A DNA stretch of 64,000 bases. Origin: Trachythela sp. YZ-2020 (taxonomy: Eukaryota > Cnidaria > Anthozoa > Malacalcyonacea > Clavulariidae). The notes below the pieces were generated by a model. The model was not told where the DNA came from. It saw only the letters and a program-made list of their open reading frames with translations, and did not search any database. A program made the position numbers and the translations under genes. This document shows positions 52,811 to 63,918 of the stretch, in pieces (the first letter of the stretch is position 1; the number at the start of each line of letters is the position of its first letter). The DNA is taken from assembly GCA_016169945.1 (NCBI GenBank), contig JADLSH010000395.1, positions 10,134,001 to 10,198,000 of the forward strand. Reading direction: 5' to 3'.

Positions 52811-53345
52811 ATAATATAAAACAAATTAGTCATACACTTGGTAATAAACGCAACATGTATATTTGGATATTTTCTATATACAGTTTGTGGCTTATAGGCA
52901 GGGGGTCAATCCTGGTAGGAGAATACATACTCCCTCTTATTGTACAGAGGGCAAATTCATCTAATAATTTACTGAAAAATTTCAACAACAGCATAAAACA
53001 TAATTACACAGCTTCAATAAAATATAGCCAAACTGGTTGTTGGCCAGGACCTAGCCTGCTCACAGGCCAGTCAGGACCAGGTCATTAGACCTGCATAGGA
53101 ACTCACCCATGGTACTGAGAAATATCGTAATCATACAGGTACATTGAAGAAAAGCCCATTCTGAAATTGTTCTTTCTGACTGGTAGACCTTTCAGATTCA
53201 AATTTAATTCAAGTCCAGGCAAATTTGATTGGCCATGGGATATGTATAATTTATTGAAAATCTATCAAATTATCAATTATAAGTTTAAAGAGGCGGAAGT
53301 ACTGCGCAAAAAAAACAAGATGGCCGAACCATTTAGTAGCATGCA

Positions 53346-54496
53346 ATGTTCGGGAAGAAAGAGGAGGAGGTATTGGATTTGATAGGGCAGTCTGATGATG
53401 CGAATGATAGCTTGGATAGTGGTAGTGATATTGAAGCTGAGGATTTCGAATTATATGATGAAAACTTGTCAAAATCAGAGGAAGAATCAATTGATGAAGA
53501 TGGCAGTGAAGAAAGTAGCAAAGAGATTAATGAATCAGATAAAGTATCAATTGATGAGGAGTACAATGACAATGAAACTGATGAAGGCAGGGCTGTTTCT
53601 GTAAATACGCGGACTGTTAAAGACTTGGCAAGTAATAAGCGACCCTGTTATCAACGATTTTACTTCTCCATCTGGTCCTGTTGAATATTACGACCGTTTT
53701 TTGGCTGCTACAGGTAATAGACAGTCTCTGTGGGATTCTCTTGTAGCAGAGACTAACAAATACTTCCAATGGCATCTTGCAAAGTTAGGTGTTCTGCAAA
53801 AATCATCTAAAATACATTTGTGGAAACCTTTGACTGCTGAAAAGTTACAAGCCTTTATAGGTTTACTTCTCAACATGAGACTTGTACATAAACACAAGAT
53901 TGAAGAGTACTGGAATACTAGCTCTCGGATAGTGCCTCAGAACCAAAGCATGGCTCAGGAGAATGTGATCCCCAGTACAAATTATGCCAAGTCCTAGAAC
54001 ACCTAAATGCTATGTGGGCACAAGGGTACAACCTTACTTGTGATATTTCAATTGATGAAACAATAGTTGGTTTCAAAGGGAGACCTGTCTTGGTGAATTA
54101 TATCGAGATCTAAAAACATCATCAGTGGGGGGCCAAAAGAGTACAACCTTGCTGATTCGAAAACTGGTTATATTCATCAGACAATGTATCACATAACCGG
54201 AATGAAGAAGAGAAAATTTGGCCAGCCCTATGATGTGTGTGCCAAACTTCTAGCTAACCATGGTGGTAGCCTTGTTGAGGGAATTATTGGCGATTATGAG
54301 GAACCTCGAACAAGAGTTGGAAGACCAAGTCTTGGTCCCCCCTGAAGCACGACTAACAGCACGGCACTTCTTGGAAACTATTTCTAGTACAAAACGTAAG
54401 AAATGTGTTGGGTTCAAAAGTTCTCGCATTTCCACATGGTGCAAAGACTGTGGGAAAGGTTTGTGCAAAGCCTGTTTCCCAAAATATCATTCATGA
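53346..54496 (+). pseudogene. piggyBac transposase relic
   Basis: The start at ATG 53346 gives a strongly acidic N-terminal region (EEEVLDLIGQSDDANDSLDS, EESIDEDGSEESSKEI). A shift at about 53640 leads to INDFTSPSGPVEYYDRFL and LWDSLVAETNKYFQWHLAKL, then WKPLTAEKLQAFIGLLLNMR and KIEEYWNTSS, the piggyBac DNA-binding and dimerisation region. Downstream pieces include LTCDISIDETIVGFKGRP (first catalytic Asp, IDExxxxFKGR). The last ORF (54260-54496) has a C-terminal zinc-binding domain, KKCVGFKSSRISTWCKDCGK GLC and CFPKYH, which in piggyBac binds the termini. The central catalytic part is shortened by deletions. The gap 54499-54950 has no gene. Confidence 0.85.
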
Positions 54497-54949
54497 TGTG
54501 AAAAAGTGGACTAATAGCAAGTGGTATTTAGTATTCATTTATAGAGCAATATAGCATATTCAGGTGTTGTATGTACCTTAAATAATGTGTTACCACACAA
54601 TGTTCTGCTTTTAACAATGAATACCTATCGCTAGCCAGGCTGGCAGTGCCCATTTGATATTCCTTTGATTAAGGTTAGTAGTTGAGTTGGAAGTACTTTA
54701 GCATTTCCTCTTGTTGTCCAATCATATTAGTATGTTCCATCTCTATGGGTAACGATTTGTGATAAGAACCGATCACGCTTCATTGAAATGGTTATTCTAT
54801 TTTCGCCAACCCGAAGGCCAGATTGTACGTTGGTTGCCAGAATGACGGTCTTGTTATGAATCAGCGTGTAAGTTCTGTTCAGTCCTGGAAGAAAAGGATA
54901 TGCCAAACCGAAAGGTCAGTGGAACAGAAGAAAGAAGTGGTTGGGAAAA

Positions 54950-56410
54950 TTGAATTTCGAGAAGTGTTACCAACCAAGATGAACCCTTGTTAGCAATTTG
55001 GACACAAGAAGAATTCAAGAACTTTCAAATGCTAGATCCGGATATTAGACCTATAGTAGAGTGGAAGTCTAGTAGACGAATAGCAGAGTGGCGAGATGTT
55101 TCAGCAATGAGTTCAGTTACAAAATCCTATTGGGTGCAGTGGGCCTCGTTCGAAATAATAAATGGGATTCTGTATCGACGCTGGGAGGAATCGAGTGGAC
55201 AAACATGAAGAAGACATATCTATTTCACACCAAAATCAATTTAAGATTATGTTTTGCAGTGGCTACACGATTCCCCTACTGCAGGACATTTTGGAGTAAA
55301 GAAAACACTAGCTCGTGTTCGACAGCGTTTCCATTGGGTGAACGCGAGCTGGCCAGGGGAGAATTGGTGTCGAAAATGTGAAAAGTGTGCGTCTCGCAAA
55401 TGATCCCCTAGAAGAAAGCTCTGTTGAAATTGTACAATGTTGGTTCACCAATGCAGAGGATAGCTGTATATGTATTGGGACCATTCCAAAGTGCTATATT
55501 ATAGTGCTCAGGATTACTTCACAAAGTGGCCCGAAGCTTTTGCACTCTCAGATCAACGAGCAGTTACAGTTGCAGAGGTGTTAGTTAACCAATTTTTTAC
55601 TCGATTTGGAGTCCCTATGGAATGGCATTCAGACCAAGGGGGGAACTTTGAATCCGAAACGTTTCAGGAAGTCTGTCGATTGCTAGGAATTAATAAAACA
55701 CAAACTACCCGTACCACCCTCAGTCTGATGGGATGGTTGAACTTTTTAACAAGACAATAGAATATGGTCTATCAATGTTTGTTAATGCTTATCAAACTTG
55801 CTGGGATAAACATATTCCTCTTTCGTTAATGGCGTATCGTAGTGCAGAGCACAAAACAACGAAGATTACACATTCGCGAATGATGTTCGGTGGAGAAACA
55901 AAATTACCAGTAGACCTTTGGGCAGGACGTCCAGAAGACAATGAGATGCCTTGAAACAGATCGATGTATGCTCAACAGTTACAAGACAAGATGGACGAGG
56001 TGCATATGTTTGTGAGAGACAACATAAAGGATCAACTCTGGTGCCATGAAACAATATTATGACGTTAAAGCAATGACTAAAAAATACCAAGTTGGCATAG
56101 ATGTCTGGCTTCATAACCCACAACGAAAAAAGGGAGGATCACCAATAACATCCCTTACTTTACTCGTTTATTGTGCGAGAATTAGTGCTCTAAATGTCGG
56201 ATACTCTGACGTTTGGTTGGAGCGACTCTTGTTTTTGCAGCAATTAATGGCACTTAGACTCTACCATCGTTGTAAACAGATCGTAGGTATACTACCGCAC
56301 CATACGCTTGTTGCAAAACATCGCTATACCCATGCAACTCAACTGCCACCAGGCTCATGTTCGTGCAGAAATAATATCTTGGAACTTTGGTCGAATTTAA
56401 GTGAATGATC
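54950..56410 (+). pseudogene. Ty3/Gypsy pol fragment: integrase
   Basis: After a tether (LLAIWTQEEFKNFQMLDPDI, IINGILYRRWEE), the His-Cys zinc domain reads LHDSPTAGHFGVKKTLARVR and CRKCEKCASRK across frames at about 55255-55405. The core has QDYFTKWPEAFALSDQRAVT and PMEWHSDQGGNFESETFQEV (DDE residues D, D and E nearby), then MVELFNKTIEYGLSMFVNAY and SRMMFGGETKLPVDL. A C-terminal piece MKQYYDVKAMTKKYQVG and WLHNPQRKKG lies near 56046-56140. Five or more frame changes are present. RT and RNase H are absent, so this is an internal fragment. Confidence 0.85.
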
Positions 56411-56769
56411 TCGACATATTGCAAGAAACTTCAGTTTTAGCTCGCCATCTAGTTCTTGATCCCTACCTAATTGATCAAGACAAAGGACTTGAAACAAATC
56501 GTTAAAGTTAATTGCATAGCCGGACTAAATCGGTGGGCTGGCTACGCTACTATATCTTGACCCATCGAAGATTTCGCATAAGATTCATCATCCTCTTGAG
56601 AAACTACATGTTCACTTTCGTTAACACATTTTGAATCGACTTGCTTGATTCGCTTCATCACTTCCTTGGAATTAGAATTCCACTTTCTACGATTGGAACC
56701 CACTGGTCGCCATTATCTCCTTTGATCTTTCGTAAATTTTGAGAATTTTGGAAATGCTTTTCTCCCCTG

Positions 56770-57533
56770 TCAATAAGTCGTCAAAGCGAAGCAGGTCTTT
56801 GTCAGGTAGGGGTAAACGATCTTGCCTCCAAGGGTAGACTTTACTTCGTAATGTTGCCCGTTAAATTCTATGTCTGAAGACAACTCATTTGAGATAGGGC
56901 ACAACTTCCATGCATCCTTGTCACAAATCCCAATCGTTTCAACATCCCGAAAGTGTTTGAGTTCATGGGTAATCTCGTTTGGGGTTTCGTTAGAGAAATA
57001 AAATTTGCTCCCCCCTGAAATTATGAGATTATTGACAACTTTGGTCTCGTTGACAACGGACAAGGTATTGGTCGGGCTAGACAATAACCAGCATTCTTTC
57101 TTCAGAATCACCTTTCGTTCATTTACTGTCACTACGCTCTCGCATGATGCAGAATAATGCATCCCATTACAAAACGCACATTGTATCTTAAACCCCGGAT
57201 TGACCTTGTCCTCTGCCTGTCCGATCACCGTCCTTCGTCCCAACTAACGAACTGTTCGCAGTAGGTGTATTTTGATTTTTTACACCCTCTGCTCGCTTAG
57301 GCCCATACCCAGTTTGAGGGACCCTCTCAGTCGATTTTGTCGCCTTGCTTACTTCACACGCCTCAATCTCAAATTTAATTGTCTCGATAAATTTGTCTAT
57401 CTTACATAAATTTGCTATATTGGCAATTTCGAGTCTAATGTCACTTGGCATCTTCGACATTATTATTGGAATTAATAAGCTACCGTACTGTTCGGACAAA
57501 AACACCTAAGGAGGCTAATCCTCGTACATGGAC
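56770..57533 (-). pseudogene. BEL/Pao gag (3' part) joined to pol start
   Basis: Minus strand: VHVRGLASLG at the very edge (57533), then SEQYGSLLIPIIMSKMPSDI RLEIAN, KFIETIKFEIEACEVSKATK and, after a frame change, FKIQCAFCNGMHYSASCESV with the gag Cys-His finger. An internal deletion brings a pol-like piece directly after it: ITHELKHFRDVETIGICDKD and IEFNGQHYEVKSTLGG, the segment before RT in Pao elements. The 5' portion of the same gene is at 63061-63576, beyond the 5.5-kb insertion. The sequence 56411-56769 has no confident gene. Confidence 0.75.
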
Positions 57534-57699
57534 CAGCCTCGTACCCAGGTGCTTTTAAGGAAAATAAAATTTACGTATTCAGCTAATTTATAGAGATCAG
57601 TGGCTGAGCGAGCGTGCAGGGGTGCTTGGGGAGGTAGGGAAACGCAGTGCATTTTGGGGAGGTCTTCATGAAGCAAAGTAGCGCCTGGCAGAAACTGAC

Positions 57700-58772
57700 C
57701 GATTTCTTGACAATCTCGACCGATTTCTTGACAATCGTATATAACTTCTGAATTCATTCATGTTTGACCTATTTTTTGCTTCTGGTAACTTGTACTTGAT
57801 GCTACTTTGGATAATCTGAAGAAATCTCTCCAAGAATTGTCTTTTGAAGGTAAAATTTTATAAATTTCGGTACACACCGGCGTGAGTATAAGTATACTAT
57901 TTAAACGATATATATTTTTATGTTTACAGGTGTTAAAAAATGTTTTCCTGGTTGAAGGGATCTGAGTTTCCTTCACAGGAGTGCTGGAAGCTATCTGGTT
58001 CTACAAATTTAAATTTTCGCCTTGTGCCGTAATTACGATCGGTTGTTTCAAATGTAAATATCTCCAGACGTGTTTATTCTCTGGCAACAGGACACACGTC
58101 ATTCGATAGCTTATGACTTCCTCTTTAAAATTATATTTAGTTTGTCCCGGTTCATATTACATATCCAAATTAATTTGCATACATGTTCATAAATTATCTA
58201 AAAAATTTTACAATTATTGTTGAAATAAACCTGAATTGCCAGAACAGGATTTAGAATTTTCGAGCAAATGTTAACAAATGTTAGACCAAAATTGTAGCTC
58301 ATGTAAAAAGGAATATTATTGGAAAGTTTAGAAGTATTTTTTTTTATTTTTTGAAAGTCGCATACAAAATGCCGAGATCGTTGCAATTTGATTCCCGCAT
58401 GTACAAATTAATTACGAAATGCCATATAAGGTCAGTGTTGATTGCTATAAACCAATGAAAATCCGCCATCTAGGCAATTACATCACGCGGAATAGATTGC
58501 CGGTACTTTCAATATGCTAGGATGCAAAGCTGCGGAGATTTTAGCTTCCGAAGTTGCCCGAGCGTGCGCCAACAAAACCGGGATTTCGCAATAAAGACGG
58601 CATTTTCAGTCGAGAATTGTCATAAAATGGCTAGTTTATTTAGTATGGATATTTAAATACATCCTTTCGAACAGGATTTTCAAGAGATATCCAATGGTCA
58701 CACTTAGGAGTTTGTAGTGTGTAAACCAAAGTTAGGAAAGCGAAATTAATATAAAATTAGTTTGTATTATTG
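57700..58772. other. Interior of the 5.5-kb element, no gene seen
   Basis: Only short unassigned ORFs (62-80 codons) are present. No transposase motif is found in any frame that I read. Confidence 0.4.
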
Positions 58773-59766
58773 TTAACTCTTTCTGCACGGTAGCGTCGAA
58801 TATCAACCGCCAACGGATGATGATTTTGAGCGCTTGTATCTTTGGTGCCCCTCACCCAAAACGGACGAAAATACCACCAATCGATCACCAATCGATTCAG
58901 CAAACACACCTTTTCTTGGCTAATGCCAACCAAATTGCTAAACACATTGTTTTACAGATCTCCGTGAGTTTTAACACCTTTGTAATCTGATATTTATTAT
59001 TATCGTAAACTAATTATATATTCAGTACCTTTGGTCGATTATAACTTCTGTTTTAAAAACTGTGTGATCTTCGCTAATACACCGTTTTATAGAGCGTTAA
59101 AAACAGTACATACTGACCAAGTTGCAAAGAAACACAATAAAAATTGACAAAGTTACGGCGAAATTTGAAATGTAGCGTACGTGTCAAACCGGAATTTCAG
59201 ACAAAAACAACCGGAAAAGGTCCAAACACAAACAAAGACTGTTGCTATGGTTTTTTAAGTGGCCGGAATGAATTCCCCAGGGTACAATACCCTATATAAG
59301 ATCTTTTTGTCGGGAGTGAAGCGCGTGGGCAAACCATATATAGTCAAACTACGGCAAGCGCGTGCATGCTGGAAAATTCCCGATAAATAAAAAAACATTC
59401 AAAATAAATATTTCTAAAAGCCGTATGGAAGGCACGTTTTACAGTCTCAAGAAACAGATAAAAAGCTAAATTTCGACCATTAGAAGTTTTTCAAGATATT
59501 AAAGATTTTAAAAGATATTAAAGATTGTTTGATTTGAACTGAAGTATGACTGGAGGTATGTTTGGGATTAAACTTTTAGTATTTTTGATTCTGTAATGTT
59601 TAGTCGGCAAAATAGCCCACTGTTAAAAAGCTTATTTTGTAAGGATTCCAATGGTGTTAATTTCATTGCCAGGGGGTAAATATTTTGCAAAGGAGATCGT
59701 ACTTAAAGTGCTCTTGCGACAACTTGCGACAACATAATTAAAATGCGACCGTCCAGAAAGAGTTAA
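58773..59766. mobile_element. 986-bp TTAA-flanked element, longest copy
   Basis: TTAACTCTTTCTGCACGGTAGC opens it and AATGCGACCGTCCAGAAAGA GTTAA closes it, giving an inverted repeat of about 20 bp within TTAA. The body unites the two fragments at 2008-2305 and 4670-5019. A small internal duplication (ACCAATCGATC) is seen at about 58875. It is non-coding and nested in the 5.5-kb element. Confidence 0.85.
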
Positions 59767-60123
59767 TTTGTAAACAATACAAAGTTCAGAGGTGTTTGAA
59801 AGGGGCTAAATTGGCCACGTAGCATTGTAAACAAACACAATTTACTTCTCTAAAGACATCTTAAAACGCTGAATCGAACGGTGGTATTTTCATATACATA
59901 GTATGCACTGAACCGAAGATATGAAAACTGCAAAAGTAAGACGATATCATCTTACTTTAGTCAGCACAAACAATAAGGAGTAAACAGGGGACAAATAAAT
60001 GGCATTGCCATTGATGCTAATTAATCAAAAGTTCAAAACTGAAATGGTGACATCTTTACAGTCAGTAATATATTAATATGAACTACAAACATTCAAATAT
60101 GAACATTTAATTGTCCGAAAGAT

Positions 60124-60432
60124 ATGCCTAGTTTAGCACTAAAACTTGAGGTAATGAGGTCTGTTGAGGATGCTAACATGTTGTATTACAATGTTCATCT
60201 TAAAGTAAGCCAAATTAGGGATTGCAAAGTCAAAACAAAAATGGACAACAATAAAACCAAGAACACATTGTTTTTATATACATGTTTAAATACATGGATA
60301 TTGACTGAAGAAGCAGGGTTACCAAGAGCATCCGAAAATAACCAGTATATTCATGTGGTAGGGTCACATAACCTACCAACAGGCTATATTGCTACCAACT
60401 TGCCAAAGTGGCATGGATATGGTTTAAAATAG
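60124..60432 (+). CDS. Unrecognised ORF (102 codons)
   Basis: It starts MPSLALKLEVMRSVEDANML and continues NNKTKNTLFLYTCLNTWILT and ENNQYIHVVGSHNLPTGYIA. It has no recognised motif. It lies in the 5.5-kb element, outside the nested pieces. It may be a remnant of cargo or of the transposase-less element's own gene, or chance. The flanks 59767-60123 and 60433-61410 show no supported gene. Confidence 0.3.
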   Translation: MPSLALKLEVMRSVEDANMLYYNVHLKVSQIRDCKVKTKMDNNKTKNTLFLYTCLNTWILTEEAGLPRASENNQYIHVVGSHNLPTGYIATNLPKWHGYGLK

Positions 60433-61410
60433 TTGCGGGTTGATATGTATGTATATTAATCATATGACATCTTTGTTGTTTTGACATACAATCACATTCG
60501 TCGTGAATATCAAGTTTGGATGTCTTTACATGGCTTATGTAGAGAAAAACAATGTCCTTTTGCACAGGTAACCCTATCTCTAGCATCACCTTAACACACA
60601 ATAGACTACAGGGTTACTGGTTACCAGGGTAACCTTGTTGCTAGGATTACCCTATTGTCATGTAAAAATTCCATGGGTCAAACAGTGTGCTTTGTGTTCT
60701 TTTTAGCTCACAATCTGTCCAGTTCCCAGTGTGATGAGAGAAGGCATAAGTTGTCAACTGAGCTGGAACATGTTGCTGAGTATTGATGAAGACTCGAGTA
60801 TTTATGTGAAACAGTAAATGTGATGGATTTGCTTGATTTGACATCCAACGAGAAGAAAATTCTCACTCGAACAGTTAAGCATGTTTTCCAGGTCCAATAA
60901 AACAGAAATAAATTATTGAATGTGAACAAATGTGTTGTATTTTTTTAAATTATCCTGTCTACATGCCATAGCAAAAAAAATGAAAAGTATATTTAATGCA
61001 TTATAATTTTTGTAGAAATTATTATTATGGCTCTGGTCTGCATAATAAGTAGACAGTCAATTAGGGTATTTTATTTTGCTTTAATACATAGTATGAGATT
61101 TAATACAATAACAACCTGAGAAAACTTAAAAATATATATACATTAAGAGCCCAGCAAATGACTTTCAATGTCTTGTTTGAATGTATTTTGCTGAACGTTT
61201 GTAGAGCCTGGTAAAAATATCTTTCAGGGACCCTGGGGAAAGGGTTGCATGGGCCCGTCGGTCATTGAAATCCGAATGTGAAAGACATATAGACCCCCAT
61301 ATAGGAGTAGCCCTAAAATGTTTTAAACAGCATGAATTCATTACAATTTGAGTATGAGAAATTATCGATGGTCTAAGGTACACTGCTGTCAAATCACAGT
61401 GTGTGTGTAC

Positions 61411-62494
61411 AATTTTACCCGGCATGTGCAATCGATGAAAAGTGATGATCGGAAAGTCAATCGATATCAATCAATACCAATTAATTAATTGATATCGATT
61501 GGTATTTGCCAATCGATGACCAATCGATACTCACAAAATTCAGCCTATTTGCATACAACAACCATGACCATGTCAGAAAGTCAAGACGTACAATTAGTTA
61601 TTAGCAACGTTGTTGTGAAAGTATATCATGAATGTACCTTTGCAGTTAAAGTTGGTGAAAATTGTGTAAATCTCACACCTTGCCAAATTAATAGCGAGAA
61701 TGTGTATAGCACTTACATAATATAAGTATGGATATCGTTTTACATCCACTTTGGCTTCTTAAACTTAATTGCTTTCATATTAAAGCGAGCATGCATATAT
61801 GTTCATTGGTCTTCGGCATAACATTGTGGAAATATCATGAAAATAAAATATTTTTGATGTTGTCCAACGATTGTATACAGGCTAGGTGTATTAATTCATG
61901 TGAAAACATATTAACAGAAATAGATTTAACAGAAAGTTTAATAAGGTGGTATACAGAAGGTTGTCTGGCAGCGGAAACGATGTTTGAATATTGATGTGGT
62001 CTAACCGTGTTTGTCTAACAGTGTTAAACAGACAAACCTTCGGCCTTTGCTCACAGTGTTAGATCTCTTCTAGCTTATCTGCCTTATCACTGCGGCATTA
62101 GGGGTAGCACACAAATACTATGATAGTAATACATTTGTATTTTGATTCCTTCATTCTCTACACGGTTCAATTAAGTCTTGATAGTACAAAAAAATTGAGC
62201 AGCCAAATTTCTTGTGATTAGAGCGGTTTGATTGCCAATTCATTTCCCACTAAATTAACATTAAATATTGTATTATTGAATTTTATGAGAGTGAATCGAT
62301 ACCAGTCGAACACTGTTAGTTCATCGATTGTTATTGATAATCAATACCAATCAAACACAATTAGTCTATTGATTGCTATTGATAATCGATACCTAAGGAT
62401 TGTTAATCGATTTTCAATATCAATCAATTAATTGACATCGATTTATATTAATCGATTTTATCGATTTCATCGATTGCACACGCCGGGAATTTTA
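61411..62494. mobile_element. 1.07-kb element with ATCGAT-rich TIRs and 7-bp TSD
   Basis: The element is 61418-62487. The ends are CCCGGCATGTGCAATCGATG (left) and the inverse CATCGATTGCACACGCCGGG (right). The flanks AATTTTA (61411-61417 and 62488-62494) are identical. Both subterminal regions are packed with ATCGAT-type motifs, and two copies of a unit of about 55 bp (AATCGATACCAGTCGAACAC / AATCAATACCAATCAAACAC) lie at 62290-62400. It encloses two unassigned ORFs. Confidence 0.75.
61489..61994 (+). CDS. Two adjacent unrecognised ORFs inside the ATCGAT element
   Basis: The first, 61489-61725, with probable real start at MTMSESQDVQLVISNVVVKV (about 61564), reads YHECTFAVKVGENCVNLTPC. The second, 61728-61994, in another frame, reads LKLNCFHIKASMHICSLVFG and CINSCENILTEIDLTESLIR. 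Together they could be a frameshifted protein of about 150 residues with regular cysteines. No family is recognised and no catalytic motif is evident. Their position in the centre of a short TIR element suggests captured or degenerate coding sequence. Confidence 0.3.
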
Positions 62495-62929
62495 ATAGGT
62501 ACTAATCTTCTGTGAAAATAAACGGCAGAAAGCACATGCATGGAATAATACAGTGAGCATAAACAGAAATTCTGTTTTTAGAAAACCAAATTATAAATGA
62601 TATTCAGATGGGAGTTGAGATTACATTAGCCAGGACACTGGCAGGAAAGTACAATTTTAACTTATAACAATATTAAATTAAATTGCAAATTATCAGTATT
62701 GCATTGGTTTTAATATTTTATTTATTTAATACGTAAAAAATATATGAAAGTACACGAAAATGCTTTTTGTTTTCCAGAAAAAACTCTTTGCAGTGCATTC
62801 ATCATTTGGACACAAAATATTTCCTGAACATAAACACTGTGTATAAATCTTTCAGTTTGCGACGACAATTGCAATATTTTCTCATTTGCATTCATTAATA
62901 TTAAAAATCACTGCCGCCATCTTTAATAC
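62495..62929. other. Interior of the 5.5-kb element, no gene seen
   Basis: AT-rich, with no ORF of note. The right TIR of the large element begins near 62930. Confidence 0.4.
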
Positions 62930-63060
62930 ATTTTCTGCCAGGCACTTCATTCGTCACGACCTCCCCAAGCACCCCCGCGCGGTCGCTCAGCCACTGATCT
63001 CTATAAATTAGCTGAATGTGTAAATTTTATTTTCCTTAAAAGCGCCTGGGTACGAGGCTG

Positions 63061-63576
63061 TACATGGACACTAATCTTTTCATGTACCAACCTGAGTGAA
63101 GTCAGGCAGTCTCCTGTACAAGTAGTTCGTCTATGTGAGCTGTAATTATCTGCTGAGGTCTCCAAAAATGATCTAAGTATTTCAATAACAGCGTCATAAT
63201 TGGCCCCTAATAGGGTCAGCCCTTGTATTGCAGTAATGCAGTTCCCTCTAATAAAGAGTTCAAGTAATTGAATTTGACTATCTTCAATATTTCATTTATG
63301 TGTTGTCAATTCAAAAGAATCATAAATTTAATTCCACTTTGTAACTTGTCTCTTCAACTTGATCAATGACAGTTGTGGTAGCTTTGTTTTAGAGGGCATA
63401 ATTGTTGTCGAATTTGTTATCGTGTTTACATTGTTAATATCATTGATTTCACTTACATTTATCGTCAGTGAAATAATATCATTATTACCAATCACATTCT
63501 CGTTTATAATGCTCGTATTAGGACGTTGTCTGAACTCAACGGCTCCGAGGAATTTTTTTAAAATCGCATATTTCAA
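63061..63576 (-). pseudogene. BEL/Pao gag (5' part), DUF1759-like
   Basis: The minus-strand ORF 63576-63328 ends TKLPQLSLIKLKRQVTKWN. After a stop other pieces follow: CITAIQGLTLLGANYDAVIE ILRS, CTGDCLTSLRLVHEKISVHV. These match the N-terminal capsid-like region of BEL/Pao gag. The last codons before 63061 (ISVHV) are repeated at 57533 as VHVRGLAS, because the 9-bp target was duplicated by the intervening insertion. Stops and frameshifts are independent of the insertion. Confidence 0.75.
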
Positions 63577-63675
63577 TACTTTGTACTTTAGGTGCTCGTG
63601 TTCAAAAAATAAAAAAGTTTTACCGAAGGAAAATCCAAAAAATTAAGAAAGAAGATTAAAGAAATACGACAATCT

Positions 63676-63918
63676 CTAAATCGCGTTGTTACCATGGCAA
63701 CGTAAATATTTAAAAACATTTTTTGTTCTTCGTAATCCGTAATATTGTGGCAATCTGATGGCCAAGTCTCGTGACCATACCTTGCAAAATGAGCAAATAA
63801 TGGACCTTAGAGCATGACATTTGCATGCTACAGAATTAAAACTGTAGGGAGCCTCCTTAAACAACTTTTGTCGATTCTTCAATTTCATTAACGTCACATA
63901 ATCCGAGTATTTCCTCAT
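63676..63918 (-). CDS. Unrecognised ORF upstream of BEL/Pao gag
   Basis: 80 codons: MRKYSDYVTLMKLKNRQKLF, then CKCHALRSIICSFCKVWSRD. The frame stays open upstream to about 63990 (STWGDDSSLCKLVKSFLQEK), so the coding region may enter from beyond the window. It may be part of a LTR/leader or another element. No domain is recognised. Confidence 0.3.
   Translation of the reverse strand: MRKYSDYVTLMKLKNRQKLFKEAPYSFNSVACKCHALRSIICSFCKVWSRDLAIRLPQYYGLRRTKNVFKYLRCHGNNAI

Larger units (their letters stand above)
57525..63069. mobile_element. 5.5-kb element with about 130-bp TIRs and 9-bp TSD
   Basis: The element is 57534-63060. The left end is CAGCCTCGTACCCAGGTGCT and the right end is the inverse, CGCCTGGGTACGAGGCTG. 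Similarity continues inward for about 130 bp (GATCAGTGGCTGAGCGA, GTGCTTGGGGAGGT). Both sides carry TACATGGAC (57525-57533 and 63061-63069), a perfect 9-bp duplication. The insertion splits a BEL/Pao gag frame. No transposase is recognisable inside. It contains at least two nested elements (58773-59766 and 61418-62487). Mutator-like assignment rests on the 9-bp duplication. Confidence 0.85.
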
